From Phenylobacterium sp. J426 (GTDB taxonomy: Bacteria; Pseudomonadota; Alphaproteobacteria; Caulobacterales; Caulobacteraceae): a stretch of 64,000 bases of DNA. The notes below the pieces were generated by a model, which saw nothing but the letters and a program-made list of their open reading frames with translations, was not told the origin of the DNA and searched no databases. Below, piece after piece: positions 49,181 through 58,680 of the stretch; within the stretch, counting starts at the first letter, position 1, and the number at the start of each line of letters is the position of its first letter. Location of the stretch: the NCBI RefSeq assembly GCF_024699945.1, contig NZ_JAJOMY010000002.1:1-64000 (forward strand). The letters are read 5' to 3'. Made by a program: the position numbers and the translations under genes.

Positions 49181-49804
49181 TTGCTCGGCCAAGCTCGGCG
49201 CTTCTTATTTGTCCACGTCCCGAAAACCGGCGGGAACTCGGTGCAGAATGTGCTGCGCGCCTATTCGGAAGATGAGATCGTCTGCCGTGAGCCCCATCAG
49301 GACGGCTTGGAACGGTTCGAGTTGGTCACGCCAGGCTTCGGCTTTTCTAAGCACAGCCCGCTGAGCGCCTACCGGACGGAACTGCCCCTCGAGGTCTATC
49401 GCTCCCTGTTCAAGTTCGCCTGCGTGCGCAATCCTTGGGAACGCGCGATCTCCTTCTATTTCTCGCCTCACAGGGGCGTCACCTCCTTCTCGAAGGTCGA
49501 CTTTATGACGTTCCTGGAGACCGCACCTCCGATGGTCGAGCATCTACGGGACGCACCGGATCAAGCGCTCGCCGACATCCCGAGCAACTTCGAGGCCATC
49601 ATGCGTTTCGAACGACTGCAGGCGGATTTCGACAGCGTCTGCGAGCGCTTGGGTTTGCCGCGGGCCGCATTACCTGTACGGAACAGATCAACGCGCCAGA
49701 GCGCAATGAGCTACTACGACGCCGAAACCCTCGAGGCTGTCCGCCGTCGCTTTGCGGAGGACATTGCACTGTTCGGGTACGACGCGCCGTCCACGGAGGC
49801 CTAG
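49181..49804 (+). CDS. Sulfotransferase family protein
   Basis: 207 residues of the family 2 (chondroitin/NodH-like) fold. The 5'-phosphosulfate loop is FLFVHVPKTGGNSVQNVL (residues about 8-25) and the 3'-phosphate site ACVRNPWERAISFYF near residue 85, followed by SNFEAIMRFERLQADF. The TTG at 49181 is chosen from GGAGG seven bases upstream. It starts the second surface cluster right after the RTX terminator; the radical SAM gene begins five bases after its stop. Confidence 0.85.
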   Translation: MLGQARRFLFVHVPKTGGNSVQNVLRAYSEDEIVCREPHQDGLERFELVTPGFGFSKHSPLSAYRTELPLEVYRSLFKFACVRNPWERAISFYFSPHRGVTSFSKVDFMTFLETAPPMVEHLRDAPDQALADIPSNFEAIMRFERLQADFDSVCERLGLPRAALPVRNRSTRQSAMSYYDAETLEAVRRRFAEDIALFGYDAPSTEA

Positions 49805-49809
49805 TCCGG

Positions 49810-50820
49810 ATGTTCTTCAAACCTGTCGCCCGGCAGGCTGTAAGGTCTCCCACAGCCGCGCCCGTCGCACAGCAAACAATCAATGTGCGCTTCTTCACCG
49901 ACTATCCGGTCTGCAACTACAAATGCCCGTATTGCGTGGCGGGGCATGCGCCGCCGGAGGGCCGTGGGCCGAGCCCGTGGAATGAGGAGCGCTACCTCCG
50001 GATTATCGACAATCTCTGCCAACTGCCGTTCCCGATCAATATTCGCATCGGCGTGGGCGGCGAGTTCTTTATCTCGAAGACGCTGGTGGAGGGCGCCCGC
50101 CGGCTGGGCGCTTCCGAGAACGTCAAGGTGCTCAACTTGATCACCAACCTCTCCTTCCATCCGAAGCAGTACGCTCGGATCCTCGCTGGCATTCCGAAGG
50201 AGAAGGTGGCGTTGGTGGCCAGCTATCACCCCACCGAGATCAAGAACGAGGACGCCTGGATCGCTGCGGCCCAGGAGCTGGGGACCTACTACGACCTGAC
50301 CACAATGAGCGTCGCCTATCCGCCGTCGCTGCATAAGATGCCTGAGATTAAGGCCAAGTTCGAAGCTGCAGGCGTCGACCACTTCGTGCAGCCCTTCATT
50401 GGCGAGCACGAGGGCAAGATGTACCCGCAAGCCTATACCGAGGCGGAGCGGGCGATCATTCGGCAGGTGATCTACTCGCGCCACGACTGGGAGTTCCTGC
50501 TGAACCTGAAACGTCCCGGGCTCTGCAACGCCGGCTTCAAATACCTGTTCGTTGATCCCGAGGGCGTGGTGTTCTCCTGTGGCGGCGCGCAGCACCTGCA
50601 GCCTTTGGGCAATCTGGCCGACAGTCCCGAGATCGTTTTCTTCGCCGGTCCCAAGCCGTGCCCGGCGATGACGTGCCAATGCGACACCGAGAACATCAAC
50701 ACCAAGGTGTTCGAGGAACACTACGCCTACCTCGACAAGAACCAGCACCGGTTCGCCTATCGGTTCGCTGAGGAGGCCAAGGGCTCGCCCTGGATGGACG
50801 AATGGTCCGTCGCCTACTAG
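49810..50820 (+). CDS. Radical SAM protein
   Basis: 336 residues. The iron-sulfur motif CxxxCxxC is in YPVCNYKCPYCVAG near residue 38. The barrel carries RIGVGGEFFISKTLVEGARR and VALVASYHPTEIKNEDAWI. The C-terminal part has NAGFKYLFVDPEGVVFSCGG and CPAMTCQCDTENI, a Cys-rich region like SPASM or twitch domains that bind extra clusters. The reaction is unknown. It follows the sulfotransferase by five bases. Enzymes of this type in polysaccharide clusters can modify sugars or a carrier peptide; this is inference. Confidence 0.86.
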   Translation: MFFKPVARQAVRSPTAAPVAQQTINVRFFTDYPVCNYKCPYCVAGHAPPEGRGPSPWNEERYLRIIDNLCQLPFPINIRIGVGGEFFISKTLVEGARRLGASENVKVLNLITNLSFHPKQYARILAGIPKEKVALVASYHPTEIKNEDAWIAAAQELGTYYDLTTMSVAYPPSLHKMPEIKAKFEAAGVDHFVQPFIGEHEGKMYPQAYTEAERAIIRQVIYSRHDWEFLLNLKRPGLCNAGFKYLFVDPEGVVFSCGGAQHLQPLGNLADSPEIVFFAGPKPCPAMTCQCDTENINTKVFEEHYAYLDKNQHRFAYRFAEEAKGSPWMDEWSVAY

Positions 50821-50876
50821 GTCACGTCGCGGCGGCCCTGCGCCCGTCTTCGTGCAAACCTTGAGCCGTGCCTGCC

Positions 50877-51113
50877 ATGAGCCTAGGACCTCATCAGCCG
50901 ATCGCTTCGGCGCCCAAGGACGGCACCGTTGTGCTTGTAGGCTGGCTGGACGCGCCCCACGTCGCCCGGGCCTATTGGCGCGACGGGCGTTGGATCGCCC
51001 TCCTGCCCCGCTGCACCCTCAGGTACGAGGGGGAGGCGCGCATTATTGATGATCCGCCGGAGGTGTGGTGGCCATCACCCACCACGACGACGGGACCCCG
51101 GCATGTCCACTGA
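50877..51113 (+). CDS. Small hypothetical protein, PIxxAPkdG family
   Basis: 78 residues: HQPIASAPKDGTVVLVGWLD, AYWRDGRWIALLPRC and PPEVWWPSPT. The pattern (PI-x2-AP-x-G-x2-V-x-VGW ... W-x-AL ... DvW-x-P) recurs in the minus-strand gene at 58681-58890, so the two are diverged paralogues. No catalytic motif. Its stop overlaps the next gene's start region. Confidence 0.65.
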   Translation: MSLGPHQPIASAPKDGTVVLVGWLDAPHVARAYWRDGRWIALLPRCTLRYEGEARIIDDPPEVWWPSPTTTTGPRHVH

Positions 51114-51393
51114 GGACGAGCGACAGCCTGGGACGCTGATCGCGGGGACGCCCAGCCTCAGGCCTAGGGTGGCGACCTTCTTGACCCGGCTCAGGCATCC
51201 GCTTCGGCGACGGGGCGCCATGATCGCCGATCTCGCAGTCTGCGCTGAGGCGCGCAGACGGCGCCTCTGGCTCAAAGCGGTCTGGCGGCTTGCTGCGACC
51301 GAGCCGCGGCGTGACATCGCCTTTCCGCGGGCCCTCGAGACGACGCGCGCCGATACGGCTGGAAGAGCGCGCAGCTTGGGTTACAAGATTTGA
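51103..51393 (+). CDS. Small basic hypothetical protein
   Basis: 96 residues: STEDERQPGTLIAGTPSLRP, VATFLTRLRHPLRRRGAMI, and a basic helix CAEARRRRLWLKAVWRLA. No family recognised. It overlaps the end of the gene before it by 11 bases and its TGA overlaps the GT4 start by one base, so it lies inside a run of coupled genes, which is the main support for it. Confidence 0.5.
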   Translation: MSTEDERQPGTLIAGTPSLRPRVATFLTRLRHPLRRRGAMIADLAVCAEARRRRLWLKAVWRLAATEPRRDIAFPRALETTRADTAGRARSLGYKI

Positions 51394-52574
51394 TGTCGGG
51401 GGGCCCCATGGCGGCTGGCGCCTGCATGACTGGACGCAAGCTGCGGTTCCTTTACCTCGGGCGCGACGACCCGGAGAATGCGTCGGATTGGTCCGGCATT
51501 CCGTACTGGACTGTCCGGCACCTGCGAGAACGCGGCCACGCGGTGACGGCGGCCCAGGCCGAGCCCGCGCTGGCTGGCCGTCTCCTGAGTCCCGCGCGGC
51601 TTGCAGCCTATGGCCTCGGGCGGCGCCTGATGCACCGTTACACCGACAGCTACAGCAAGATTACGCGGCGGCGCATCCGTCAGCTGATTACCGCTGGCGC
51701 TTATGATGCGGTGTTCTGCCAGGATGCGGTGACCGCCGCGTGCGCCCGTCACCCCTGTGTCCTCTACTGGTGTGACGCCCTGGCCGAGCCGCTTTATGAG
51801 GCCTATCTCCCGGGCTACTGGCGCAAGGTGCTCAATCCGCAGCAGGTTGCGGCGCGCGAAGCTCAGGCGGTGTCATCGGCGCGATGGGTGCTTTGCGCCT
51901 CAGAGTGGGTTCGGGAGCCGCTGGCCGCCCGCCATCCGGAAGCCACGGAGAAGTTTGTCCTGGCGCCGTTTCCGGTCGGACTGCCCCGCGCGCCGGACGC
52001 CGGACGGGTTCAGGCGCAGATCGCTGCGCGCCTTGGCGCGAAACCGAAACTTCTGTTCATAGGCGTCGATTGGCGGCGGAAGGGGGGCGATATAGCGGTG
52101 GCGCTGACCCAGGCTCTACGCGACGCGGGCGTGGACGCCACCTTGACCGTTGTCGGCGCCACGCCATTCGCTCCAGACGCCTGTCCCGCGTTCGTGGATC
52201 AGCTCGGCTTCTTGAGAAAGACTGATCCGACCGACATGGCGCGCCTCGAACAGCTTTTGGCTGAAGCGCACTTCCTGGTGCTGCCGAGCCGGGCTGAAGC
52301 GATGGGGATCGCTCTGATCGAGGCGCACGCTTACGGCGTGCCGACCCTAACGTCCCGGGCCGGCGGCATCCCGGGCGTCGTCGAGGACGGCGCGAACGGC
52401 TTTGCTCTAGACTTCACCGAGGTCCATCAGGTCGCGCGGCTCATCGCACCTCTTTTCCACGACGCCGCACGGTATGCGGCGCTCGCGTCCTCGGCACGCG
52501 CTGTGTTCGACGCTCGTTACGCCACAGAGCGACGCATGGCGCAGATCGAACGGCTCGTCGCCAAGGCGGCATAA
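51393..52574 (+). CDS. GT4 glycosyltransferase
   Basis: 393 residues, intact. It has LRFLYLGRDDPENASDWSGI and the N-terminal pocket HLRERGHAVTAAQAE, then KPKLLFIGVDWRRKGGDIAV near residue 215 (the start of the donor domain), LTVVGATPFAPDA and the donor-binding stretch LPSRAEAMGIALIEAHAYGV near 310, the EX7E motif. The ATG at 51393 overlaps the previous stop; ATG 51426 is an alternative. It opens the export cluster (phosphatase, Wza-like, barrel, Wzc) on the same strand. Confidence 0.9.
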   Translation: MSGGPMAAGACMTGRKLRFLYLGRDDPENASDWSGIPYWTVRHLRERGHAVTAAQAEPALAGRLLSPARLAAYGLGRRLMHRYTDSYSKITRRRIRQLITAGAYDAVFCQDAVTAACARHPCVLYWCDALAEPLYEAYLPGYWRKVLNPQQVAAREAQAVSSARWVLCASEWVREPLAARHPEATEKFVLAPFPVGLPRAPDAGRVQAQIAARLGAKPKLLFIGVDWRRKGGDIAVALTQALRDAGVDATLTVVGATPFAPDACPAFVDQLGFLRKTDPTDMARLEQLLAEAHFLVLPSRAEAMGIALIEAHAYGVPTLTSRAGGIPGVVEDGANGFALDFTEVHQVARLIAPLFHDAARYAALASSARAVFDARYATERRMAQIERLVAKAA

Positions 52575-52688
52575 GACTTGCCAACGTACAGCGCCGCGTC
52601 ATCTTGCGCCACCTTGGCCTGCTGCGCTTGACGACATGGGGCGGGGCGGGCATCTGCTCGCGAGCGGCCGGGGACTGCAGGCAACGGA

Positions 52689-53510
52689 ATGTTTGGTCTA
52701 AGACGACGTTTGAAAGCGCCGCCGCCCCGCTGCGTGGGCGAGGCCGGGCGTCTGATCGCCGTCGGAGACATCCACGGGCGCAATGATCTCCTGCGCCCGC
52801 TGCTTGACGTGATTGGCGAGCTGGTGCGGGGATCTCGGCGCAGCGCGGTCGTGTTTCTCGGCGACTACGTCGACCGCGGCCCCGATTCCCGCGGCGTGAT
52901 CGACAGCCTGCTCGCCTTCCGCCGCGTCGCCGGATGCGAGGTGCGCTTCCTGCGCGGCAATCATGACGACACGGTGTTGAACTTCCTGGCGGACCCCGCG
53001 GCGGGTCCAACCTGGATCGATTACGGCGGCGGCGCCACGCTTGAGTCTTATGGGGCGCCGTTGCCCAGCGCGCGCGGCGACGAGGCCGGCTGGGCGGCGA
53101 CGCGCGCCGCCTTCGCGGAGCTCCTCCCGGGCGAGCACCGAGCTTTCTTTGAAGAGCTGGAGTACTGCGCCGAGTATGGCGACTACTTCTTCGCGCACGC
53201 TGGCGCTCGTCCAGGCGTCCCGCTTGAAGACCAGTCCGCTCAGGATCTGATGTGGATCCGCGACAGCTTCCTGCGCGCCAAGTTCGTCTGGCCGAAGACG
53301 ATCGTGCACGGTCATACCCCGGAAGAAAAGGCCGTGGTCTCGCATCGGCGGATCGGCCTGGATACTGGCGCCTATGCCACCGGCCGTCTGACGGCGGCTG
53401 TGATCGAAGATGACGGCTGCCGCCTATGGCAGGCAGTCGCCGCCCAAGGACGTGTCGAGATCGAGGGACCACACGCCGCCAAACTTGAGACGGCGAGCGC
53501 TTTGAAATAG
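52689..53510 (+). CDS. PPP-family metallophosphatase
   Basis: 273 residues with every metal and catalytic motif of PPP serine/threonine-type phosphatases: AVGDIHGRND, VVFLGDYVDRGPDS, FLRGNHDDTVLNF, FFAHAGARPGVPL and IVHGHTPEEKAVVS. It fits bacterial PrpA/ApaH-like enzymes of usual length. It lies between the GT4 gene and the Wza-like gene (9 bases before it), in the same operon as a BY-kinase, so dephosphorylation of the kinase's tyrosine tail is a reasonable guess, although PPP enzymes usually prefer Ser/Thr. Confidence 0.9.
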   Translation: MFGLRRRLKAPPPRCVGEAGRLIAVGDIHGRNDLLRPLLDVIGELVRGSRRSAVVFLGDYVDRGPDSRGVIDSLLAFRRVAGCEVRFLRGNHDDTVLNFLADPAAGPTWIDYGGGATLESYGAPLPSARGDEAGWAATRAAFAELLPGEHRAFFEELEYCAEYGDYFFAHAGARPGVPLEDQSAQDLMWIRDSFLRAKFVWPKTIVHGHTPEEKAVVSHRRIGLDTGAYATGRLTAAVIEDDGCRLWQAVAAQGRVEIEGPHAAKLETASALK

Positions 53511-53519
53511 GAACTTAGC

Positions 53520-54110
53520 ATGCGTTGGACCTTGAAAATCTTAAACCTCTGCCTCGCGGTGCTGCTGCTCGCGCTCGCACCGGCGGCGACGGCCGCCGCG
53601 CAAGCGCCGTCATCGGCGGGGAACGGTCCGCTGGGCGCAGGGTCTGCCGATGGCCAGTACACGCTCGGACCGGGCGACCGTCTGCGCATCATCGTGTTCG
53701 GGGAGGAGAACCTCACCGGCGAATTCGCGGTCTCGGGGTCGGGCGACGTCGCCTTCCCGCTGATCGGCGCCGTGCCGGCGGCGGGGCGCAGCGTGGCTGA
53801 TCTTGAGGCCGCGATCCGCACCCGGCTGGCGGATGGATATCTTCGCGACCCGCGGGTGGCTGCCGAGGTGCTGACCTACCGGCCCTTCTTCATCTTGGGG
53901 GAGGTCAACAAGCCCGGGGAATATGCCTATCGGAATGGGCTCACGATCATGAACGCGGTGGCGACGGCAGGAGGCTTCACCTACCGGGCCAATCAGCGGA
54001 AGGTGCTGGTTCGCCGGGCAGGCACGGAGAAGGAGCGTGAGATCACGGTCGACGCATCGACTCCGATCGCGCCGGGCGACACGATCCGCGTCCGAGAGCG
54101 CTTCTTCTGA
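53520..54110 (+). CDS. Short Wza-like polysaccharide export protein (OPX)
   Basis: 196 residues. A signal peptide (residues 1-28, ending TAAAQA) has no lipobox Cys. The poly-export domain has YTLGPGDRLRIIVFGEENLT, SGSGDVAFPLIGAVPAAGRS and DGYLRDPRVAAEVLTYRPFF; the SLBB-like part has LGEVNKPGEYAYRNGLTIM. It ends soon after GDTIRVRERFF, so the C-terminal helix that spans the outer membrane in Wza is missing. Such short OPX proteins need a separate barrel, and one is encoded 41 bases downstream. Confidence 0.9.
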   Translation: MRWTLKILNLCLAVLLLALAPAATAAAQAPSSAGNGPLGAGSADGQYTLGPGDRLRIIVFGEENLTGEFAVSGSGDVAFPLIGAVPAAGRSVADLEAAIRTRLADGYLRDPRVAAEVLTYRPFFILGEVNKPGEYAYRNGLTIMNAVATAGGFTYRANQRKVLVRRAGTEKEREITVDASTPIAPGDTIRVRERFF

Positions 54111-54151
54111 AGCGCTCGCCTGATTCCGACACCCGTCCCCAAGGAGCGCGC

Positions 54152-55430
54152 ATGGTGTGGCGTCATCTGCTTCTGTTCGCCACCGCCGCCTCGGCGACGG
54201 CCGGCGCAGGCGTGGCCGCCGCTCAGAGCCTCGGACCGCTTGAGCAACCGCCGGATTATGCCCGAGGGCGCAACACCGCGGTGCGGGAACGTCCTCAGCC
54301 CGGCTGGGATCCGATCTCCTGGCGGGTGCGCGCGTTCGAGGTTTATCCTGAGATATCCGTGACCTCAGCTTACACGAGCAACGCCAAGAAGTCCGAGACG
54401 GCGGAGACGGGTGAGGCCTACTGGCGCATCCGGCCCGCGGCGCGGATCTTCTCCACCTGGTCGCGTCACGGCGTGGGCTTGAACCTCTGGGCGGCGCGTG
54501 AGCTCCACGCCGACTTCAAGGAAGACAATTCTACGGAGTACAACGCCACCGCCGTCGGGCGGCTCGACGTCCGTCGGAACCTGGCCGTCGACGCCCGCGC
54601 CACACATGCGCGATTGGTGCTTTCACGCCTCGACCCGGATGTGCCGGTCGACACCCTTGAGCCGGTCTACTATGATCAGGATGTCGTCACGCTGCGCGCG
54701 ATCCGCACCATGCCGCGTGTTCAGATCGCGGTCGCCGCGACGCGCCAGTCCGAGGACTTCAAGGAGACGCGGGGCGCGTCGGGCGTCTACAATTTCGATT
54801 CCCGAGACCGCGACTACACGACCTACGGCGGTCGCGTGACCTATGCCTTATCTCCCGACTTCGCCGTTTTCGGCGCCCTACTGCGTGAGGAGGTGGATAG
54901 GACCTCGCCGAGGCTTGGCTCCCTCGGATATGAGACGACCAGTTTTCTGGGCGGCGCCAACTTCGACCTGACCAATTTGGCGCGGGGCGAGCTGGCTATT
55001 GGCTACCTCGATCAGCAGTATCAGACAGCCGGCGCCGGCGCCGACAGCGGGCTGGCGCTGAACGCCGAGGTGCAGTGGTTCCCCAGCCAGATGACAACGG
55101 TCAGTCTCGCTGGCGGCCGCAGGAGCGCCCCGCAGCTGGACGCCGACTCGCCTGGCGGGATCACCACCAGCGCTTCGGTCGCGATCGATCACGAACTGCT
55201 GCGCAACGTGATCGTCACCGCCCGAAGCACTTGGTTTCAGACGGACTACGCCCTGATCGACCGTGAGGACGAACAGGCCCGGCTCGGCTTGGCAGTCACC
55301 TACAAACTGAACCGCAGGTTGCGCGTCGACCTCGGCTATGACTTCACGAAGCACGAGATCCCGCGGCTTCAATGCGCGCAGGTCCTTCGACGACCAGACG
55401 CTGAGTCTGGTTCTCACAGCCTACAAATAG
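54152..55430 (+). CDS. Outer-membrane beta-barrel protein of polysaccharide export (one frameshift)
   Basis: About 425 residues. After a signal peptide (ending GVAAAQS) come repeated alternating strands: YPEISVTSAYTSNAKKSE, GVGLNLWAARELHADF, VGRLDVRRNLAVDARATHA, VQIAVAATRQSEDFKE, AVFGALLREEV, VTVSLAGGRRSAP-like strands and RRLRVDLGYDF. The end LSLVLTAYK has a C-terminal strand pattern and is reached by a one-base shift near 55360-55370; reading on in the old frame falsely fuses this gene to the kinase. It is likely the pore partner of the short Wza-like protein, as in Myxococcus-type systems. Confidence 0.83.
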
Positions 55431-55465
55431 CCTGCAGACCAGAGGACCACGGGAACCCGTTCGCC

Positions 55466-57642
55466 ATGACCCAAGCCAATCCCGCCATCCCCGCAAGCGC
55501 CTGGGCCCAGGCGCTTGTGCGCGGGCCGTTCGATGTGCGCCGCCTCGTGGTCACACTGCGGCGCTACTGGATGGTGTTCGCCCTCGTGCTCGGCTCTGTT
55601 CTGGTGCTCGACGCGCTTTACACCTTCACCCGCACGCCGCTGTTCACCGCAAGCGCCAGCGTCATGATCGATCAGCGGCAGCGCTCGGTGACGCAGATGC
55701 AGGAGGTGATGTCCGATCTGCCGGCGCAAACGACGGTCGTGGACACTCAGGTCGAGCTGATCCGATCGCGCACGATCGCCGGCCGGGTGGTCGATGACCT
55801 CGGTCTCGTTCGCGATCCGGAGTTCAACGCGCGCTTGCGGGGCGGCCTGTTCGGCAAGCCCGCGCCCGCCGCAACGCCAGAGGCTCAGCGACGGCAACGT
55901 GAAGCGACAATCAACGCGGTGCTGTCCCGACTGAAGGTGGAGCGGCGGGGGCTGACCTTTGTCATCGACATCCGCTTCACCTCGCAGAACCCCGCCAAGG
56001 CGTCTCAGGTCGCCACGGCTTTCGCCGAGCGGTACCTCACGTCACAGCTCGACGCCAAGCTGGAGGCCACCGATCGCGCGAACCGCTGGCTCGCTCAGCA
56101 GGTCGAGCGGCTCGGCGGGGAGGTGCGACAGTCGGAACAGGCGGTGGCGCAATACCAGGCGCAACGCGGCCTCCTCGCCGCCACGGGGTCGCAGCTGACC
56201 GAGCAACGCGTGTCGCAGCTCTTGGCCAACGAGAGCCAGGCTGCGGCGGATCTTGCGGAGAAGCAGGCTCGCCTGAACAGCGCACGCCAACAACTGGCGC
56301 GCGGCGGATCTGGCGAAGACATCGGCGAGGCGCTTGCGAGCGATGTCGTGAAACAGCTTCGGGTGCAGCTTTCGGAAGAGCAGCGCCGCCAGAACGAGCT
56401 TCTGCAGCGCTATGGACCGCAACACCCCGAAGTGCTGAAGTCTCGCGACACGCAGAGCCAGCTGAGGAGCAGCATCCAGGGCGAAGTGCAGCGCATTATC
56501 AATAGCTTGCAGGCCGATGTTAACGCCGCCCAGCAACGGGTCGGGGCTCTGCGCGCCGATCTCGGTTCTGCTCGCGGCGAGCTGGCCACGAGCAAGTCGG
56601 CGGAGGTGGGGCTGAACCAATTGCAGCGCAGCGCCACCGCCTCCGGAACCCTCTACCAGTCGTTCCTGCAACGTCTCCAGGAAACCAGCTCGCAGCAAGG
56701 CGCCCCTAGAATCCGACGCCCAGATCGTCGCGCCGGCGCAGCTCCCCCTCAGCCCCAGTTCGCCGCGCAAGGCGCTGAACATCGGTGTCGGCTTGGTGCT
56801 GGGACTTCTGTTGGCCACCGCAAGCGTTGTGGGTCTCGAGATGTGGTCTGGGGGAGGTGCGGACATCTGAAGATGTCGAGCGCATGCTCGCCACGCCCGC
56901 CATTGGCTCTGTCCCAACGACCCGCACCGAGAGCTCGCAGCCGCCGCCGGAGTTTCTAATCGACAAGCCTCTTTCGGCCTTCGCGGAGAGCTTTCGGACG
57001 TTGCGCACCAGCCTTCAGCGGGCCGATCTTGACCGACCGGTGCGCGTGCTGGCGCTGACGTCCAGCCTGCCGGCCGAAGGCAAGTCCACGACCTCCCTCT
57101 GTCTGGCCCGCTCCTCTGCGCTCGCCGGGCAGAGCACGATTGTCGTGGATTGCGACGTGCGCCGGCGCGGCCTGGAGCTGATCCTGAAGGAACGGCCCAC
57201 GGTCGGGCTTCTCGAGGTGCTTTCCGGCCAGTCGCCGCTTGAGGACGCCGTCTTTGTCGACCAGCCGTCGGGGGCTCATGTGCTGCCGGTCGTCGGCGCG
57301 AAGTTCACACCGCGGGAAGTCTTCAACACCCAGGCATTCGCCGACCTGCTGGCCAAGCTGCGCAGTCAATACCAGCAGGTCATTCTGGACTGTCCCCCGG
57401 TGCTGGCTGTCGCCGACACCCGTGTGATCGCCAAGCAAGCCGATGGCGTCATTTTCCTGGTCCGGTGGCAGAAGACGCCGGCGCGCGCCGCACGGCTGGC
57501 GCTCGATGGCCTGCAGTCTGTGGGCGCGCGCGTGATCGGGGTGGCCTTGACCCAGGTGAATCTCAAAGCGCAGGCGGCTTATGGCTACGGGGACAGCGGC
57601 TACTACTACCGGAGCTATGCGGACTACTACAACGCCGCGTAG
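55466..57642 (+). CDS. Wzc-type tyrosine autokinase, polysaccharide co-polymerase (two frameshifts)
   Basis: About 725 residues. The Wzz domain has a first helix near residue 40 (VVTLRRYWMVFALVLGSVLV) and FTASASVMIDQRQRSVTQMQ; a long coiled coil follows (residues about 200-400), then KALNIGVGLVLGLLLATAS as the second helix. The cytoplasmic BY-kinase has Walker A SSLPAEGKSTTSLCLA, Walker A' STIVVDCDVRRRG and Walker B QVILDCPPVLAVAD, and ends in a tyrosine cluster, YGYGDSGYYYRSYADYY. Indels near 56701-56706 and the five-G run near 56850-56854 split the frame. It probably controls chain length and export with the two outer-membrane proteins. Confidence 0.9.
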
Positions 57643-57683
57643 ACGGCGGCAGAGAACGCGCGGAGGTCCCGAGCGGGACCGCC

Positions 57684-58650
57684 ATGGGCGACCGCCCCGC
57701 CGCCGGCGCGACGCGCTCGCCTGGTGTTTCGGCGGTGCGGCCGTCGTTCTGCTGCTCCTCGCCGCGTCTCAGCCTTTCTCCCGGCAATTCTGGCTCGCCG
57801 ACCTTGCTGCGATGGGGCGCAACTTCATCGTGGTCGCGGCGGTGGCGCTAATGCTCCTGGGCGTGATGACGCGAAGATGGACCCCGGCTGCCCTGGCGGC
57901 CGTGGCGAGCGTCTTGAACGGCGCGGCGCTCTGGCTGCCGGCCAAGGCCTCGCCGCGGGCTGTCGCGCTCCCTGCCGCAAGCGCACCGTTGGAGGTCGCC
58001 ACCTTCAACGCGGCGCGCTCCGACGCCGCGTTTGATCCTTTCGCGGACTGGGCGCGCAAATCCGGCCCCGAAGTCATCGCCCTTGTCGAGCTTTCTGACG
58101 ACTGGCGCAAACGCCTTCCGGAATTGGTGGACGCCTATCCCTATCGCGCCAGCCGCCTTATTGAAGGCGATGTTCGCCAAGATGTGTTGAGCCGCGCCCC
58201 CATCCGTACGGCGACGGTCTATCGTCCGACGCCAGGCAGAACCGCGCTCAGCGCGGAGGTTGAGACGCTCCACGGGCCCCTGCAGCTGGTCGTGCTCAAC
58301 CCGGCCAAGCCGTATGCGCCAAAGGACTGGACCGCGCGTAACGCCTATCTCGCACTTGCCGGCCAATGGGCGGCGGGCCAGGGGGGCGTGCGCGGCTGGT
58401 CACCGGGAGCTGGTATGTGACGCCGTGGTCGCCAATCTACGCAGACACCTTGCAAGCCGCTGGGGTGGGATCGCTCGGGCCGACCCTGTGGCCGCCTGCG
58501 ACGCACGGTCCGATGGGGGTTGCGGCGAGCGCTTGGCTGGGAACGCCGATCGACCAGATGGCAGGGGCTGGGGTGCGCTCCGGCGGGTGTCGCCCGGGAC
58601 CGGCGCTTGGTGCTGACTATGCGCCGTTAATCTGCCGGGTCCGGCTCTGA
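57684..58650 (+). CDS. EEP-family membrane protein, active site lost (frameshifts)
   Basis: About 321 residues: a basic start, two hydrophobic helices (GGAAVVLLLLAASQPF and NFIVVAAVALMLLGVM) and an endonuclease/exonuclease/phosphatase domain from EVATFNAARSDAAFDPFAD. In the family's active site GDFN is GSWY here (VVTGSWYVTPWSPIYADTL), PIDH is PIDQ and HP is NP, so catalysis seems lost. Indels lie near 57695 (to give GDRP then DALAWCFGG; GGAGG precedes ATG 57684) and in the six-G run near 58382-58387. It follows wzc in the operon. Confidence 0.75.
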
Positions 58651-58680
58651 AGAGCGGGGCCCCGTCCGATCGCCTCAGGT

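Noticed and set aside
54152..56959. Natural fusion of an outer-membrane barrel with Wzc
   Set aside because: A barrel and an inner-membrane kinase cannot share a chain sensibly; a one-base shift restores a TAG at 55428-55430, and the Wzc start at 55466 is clear.
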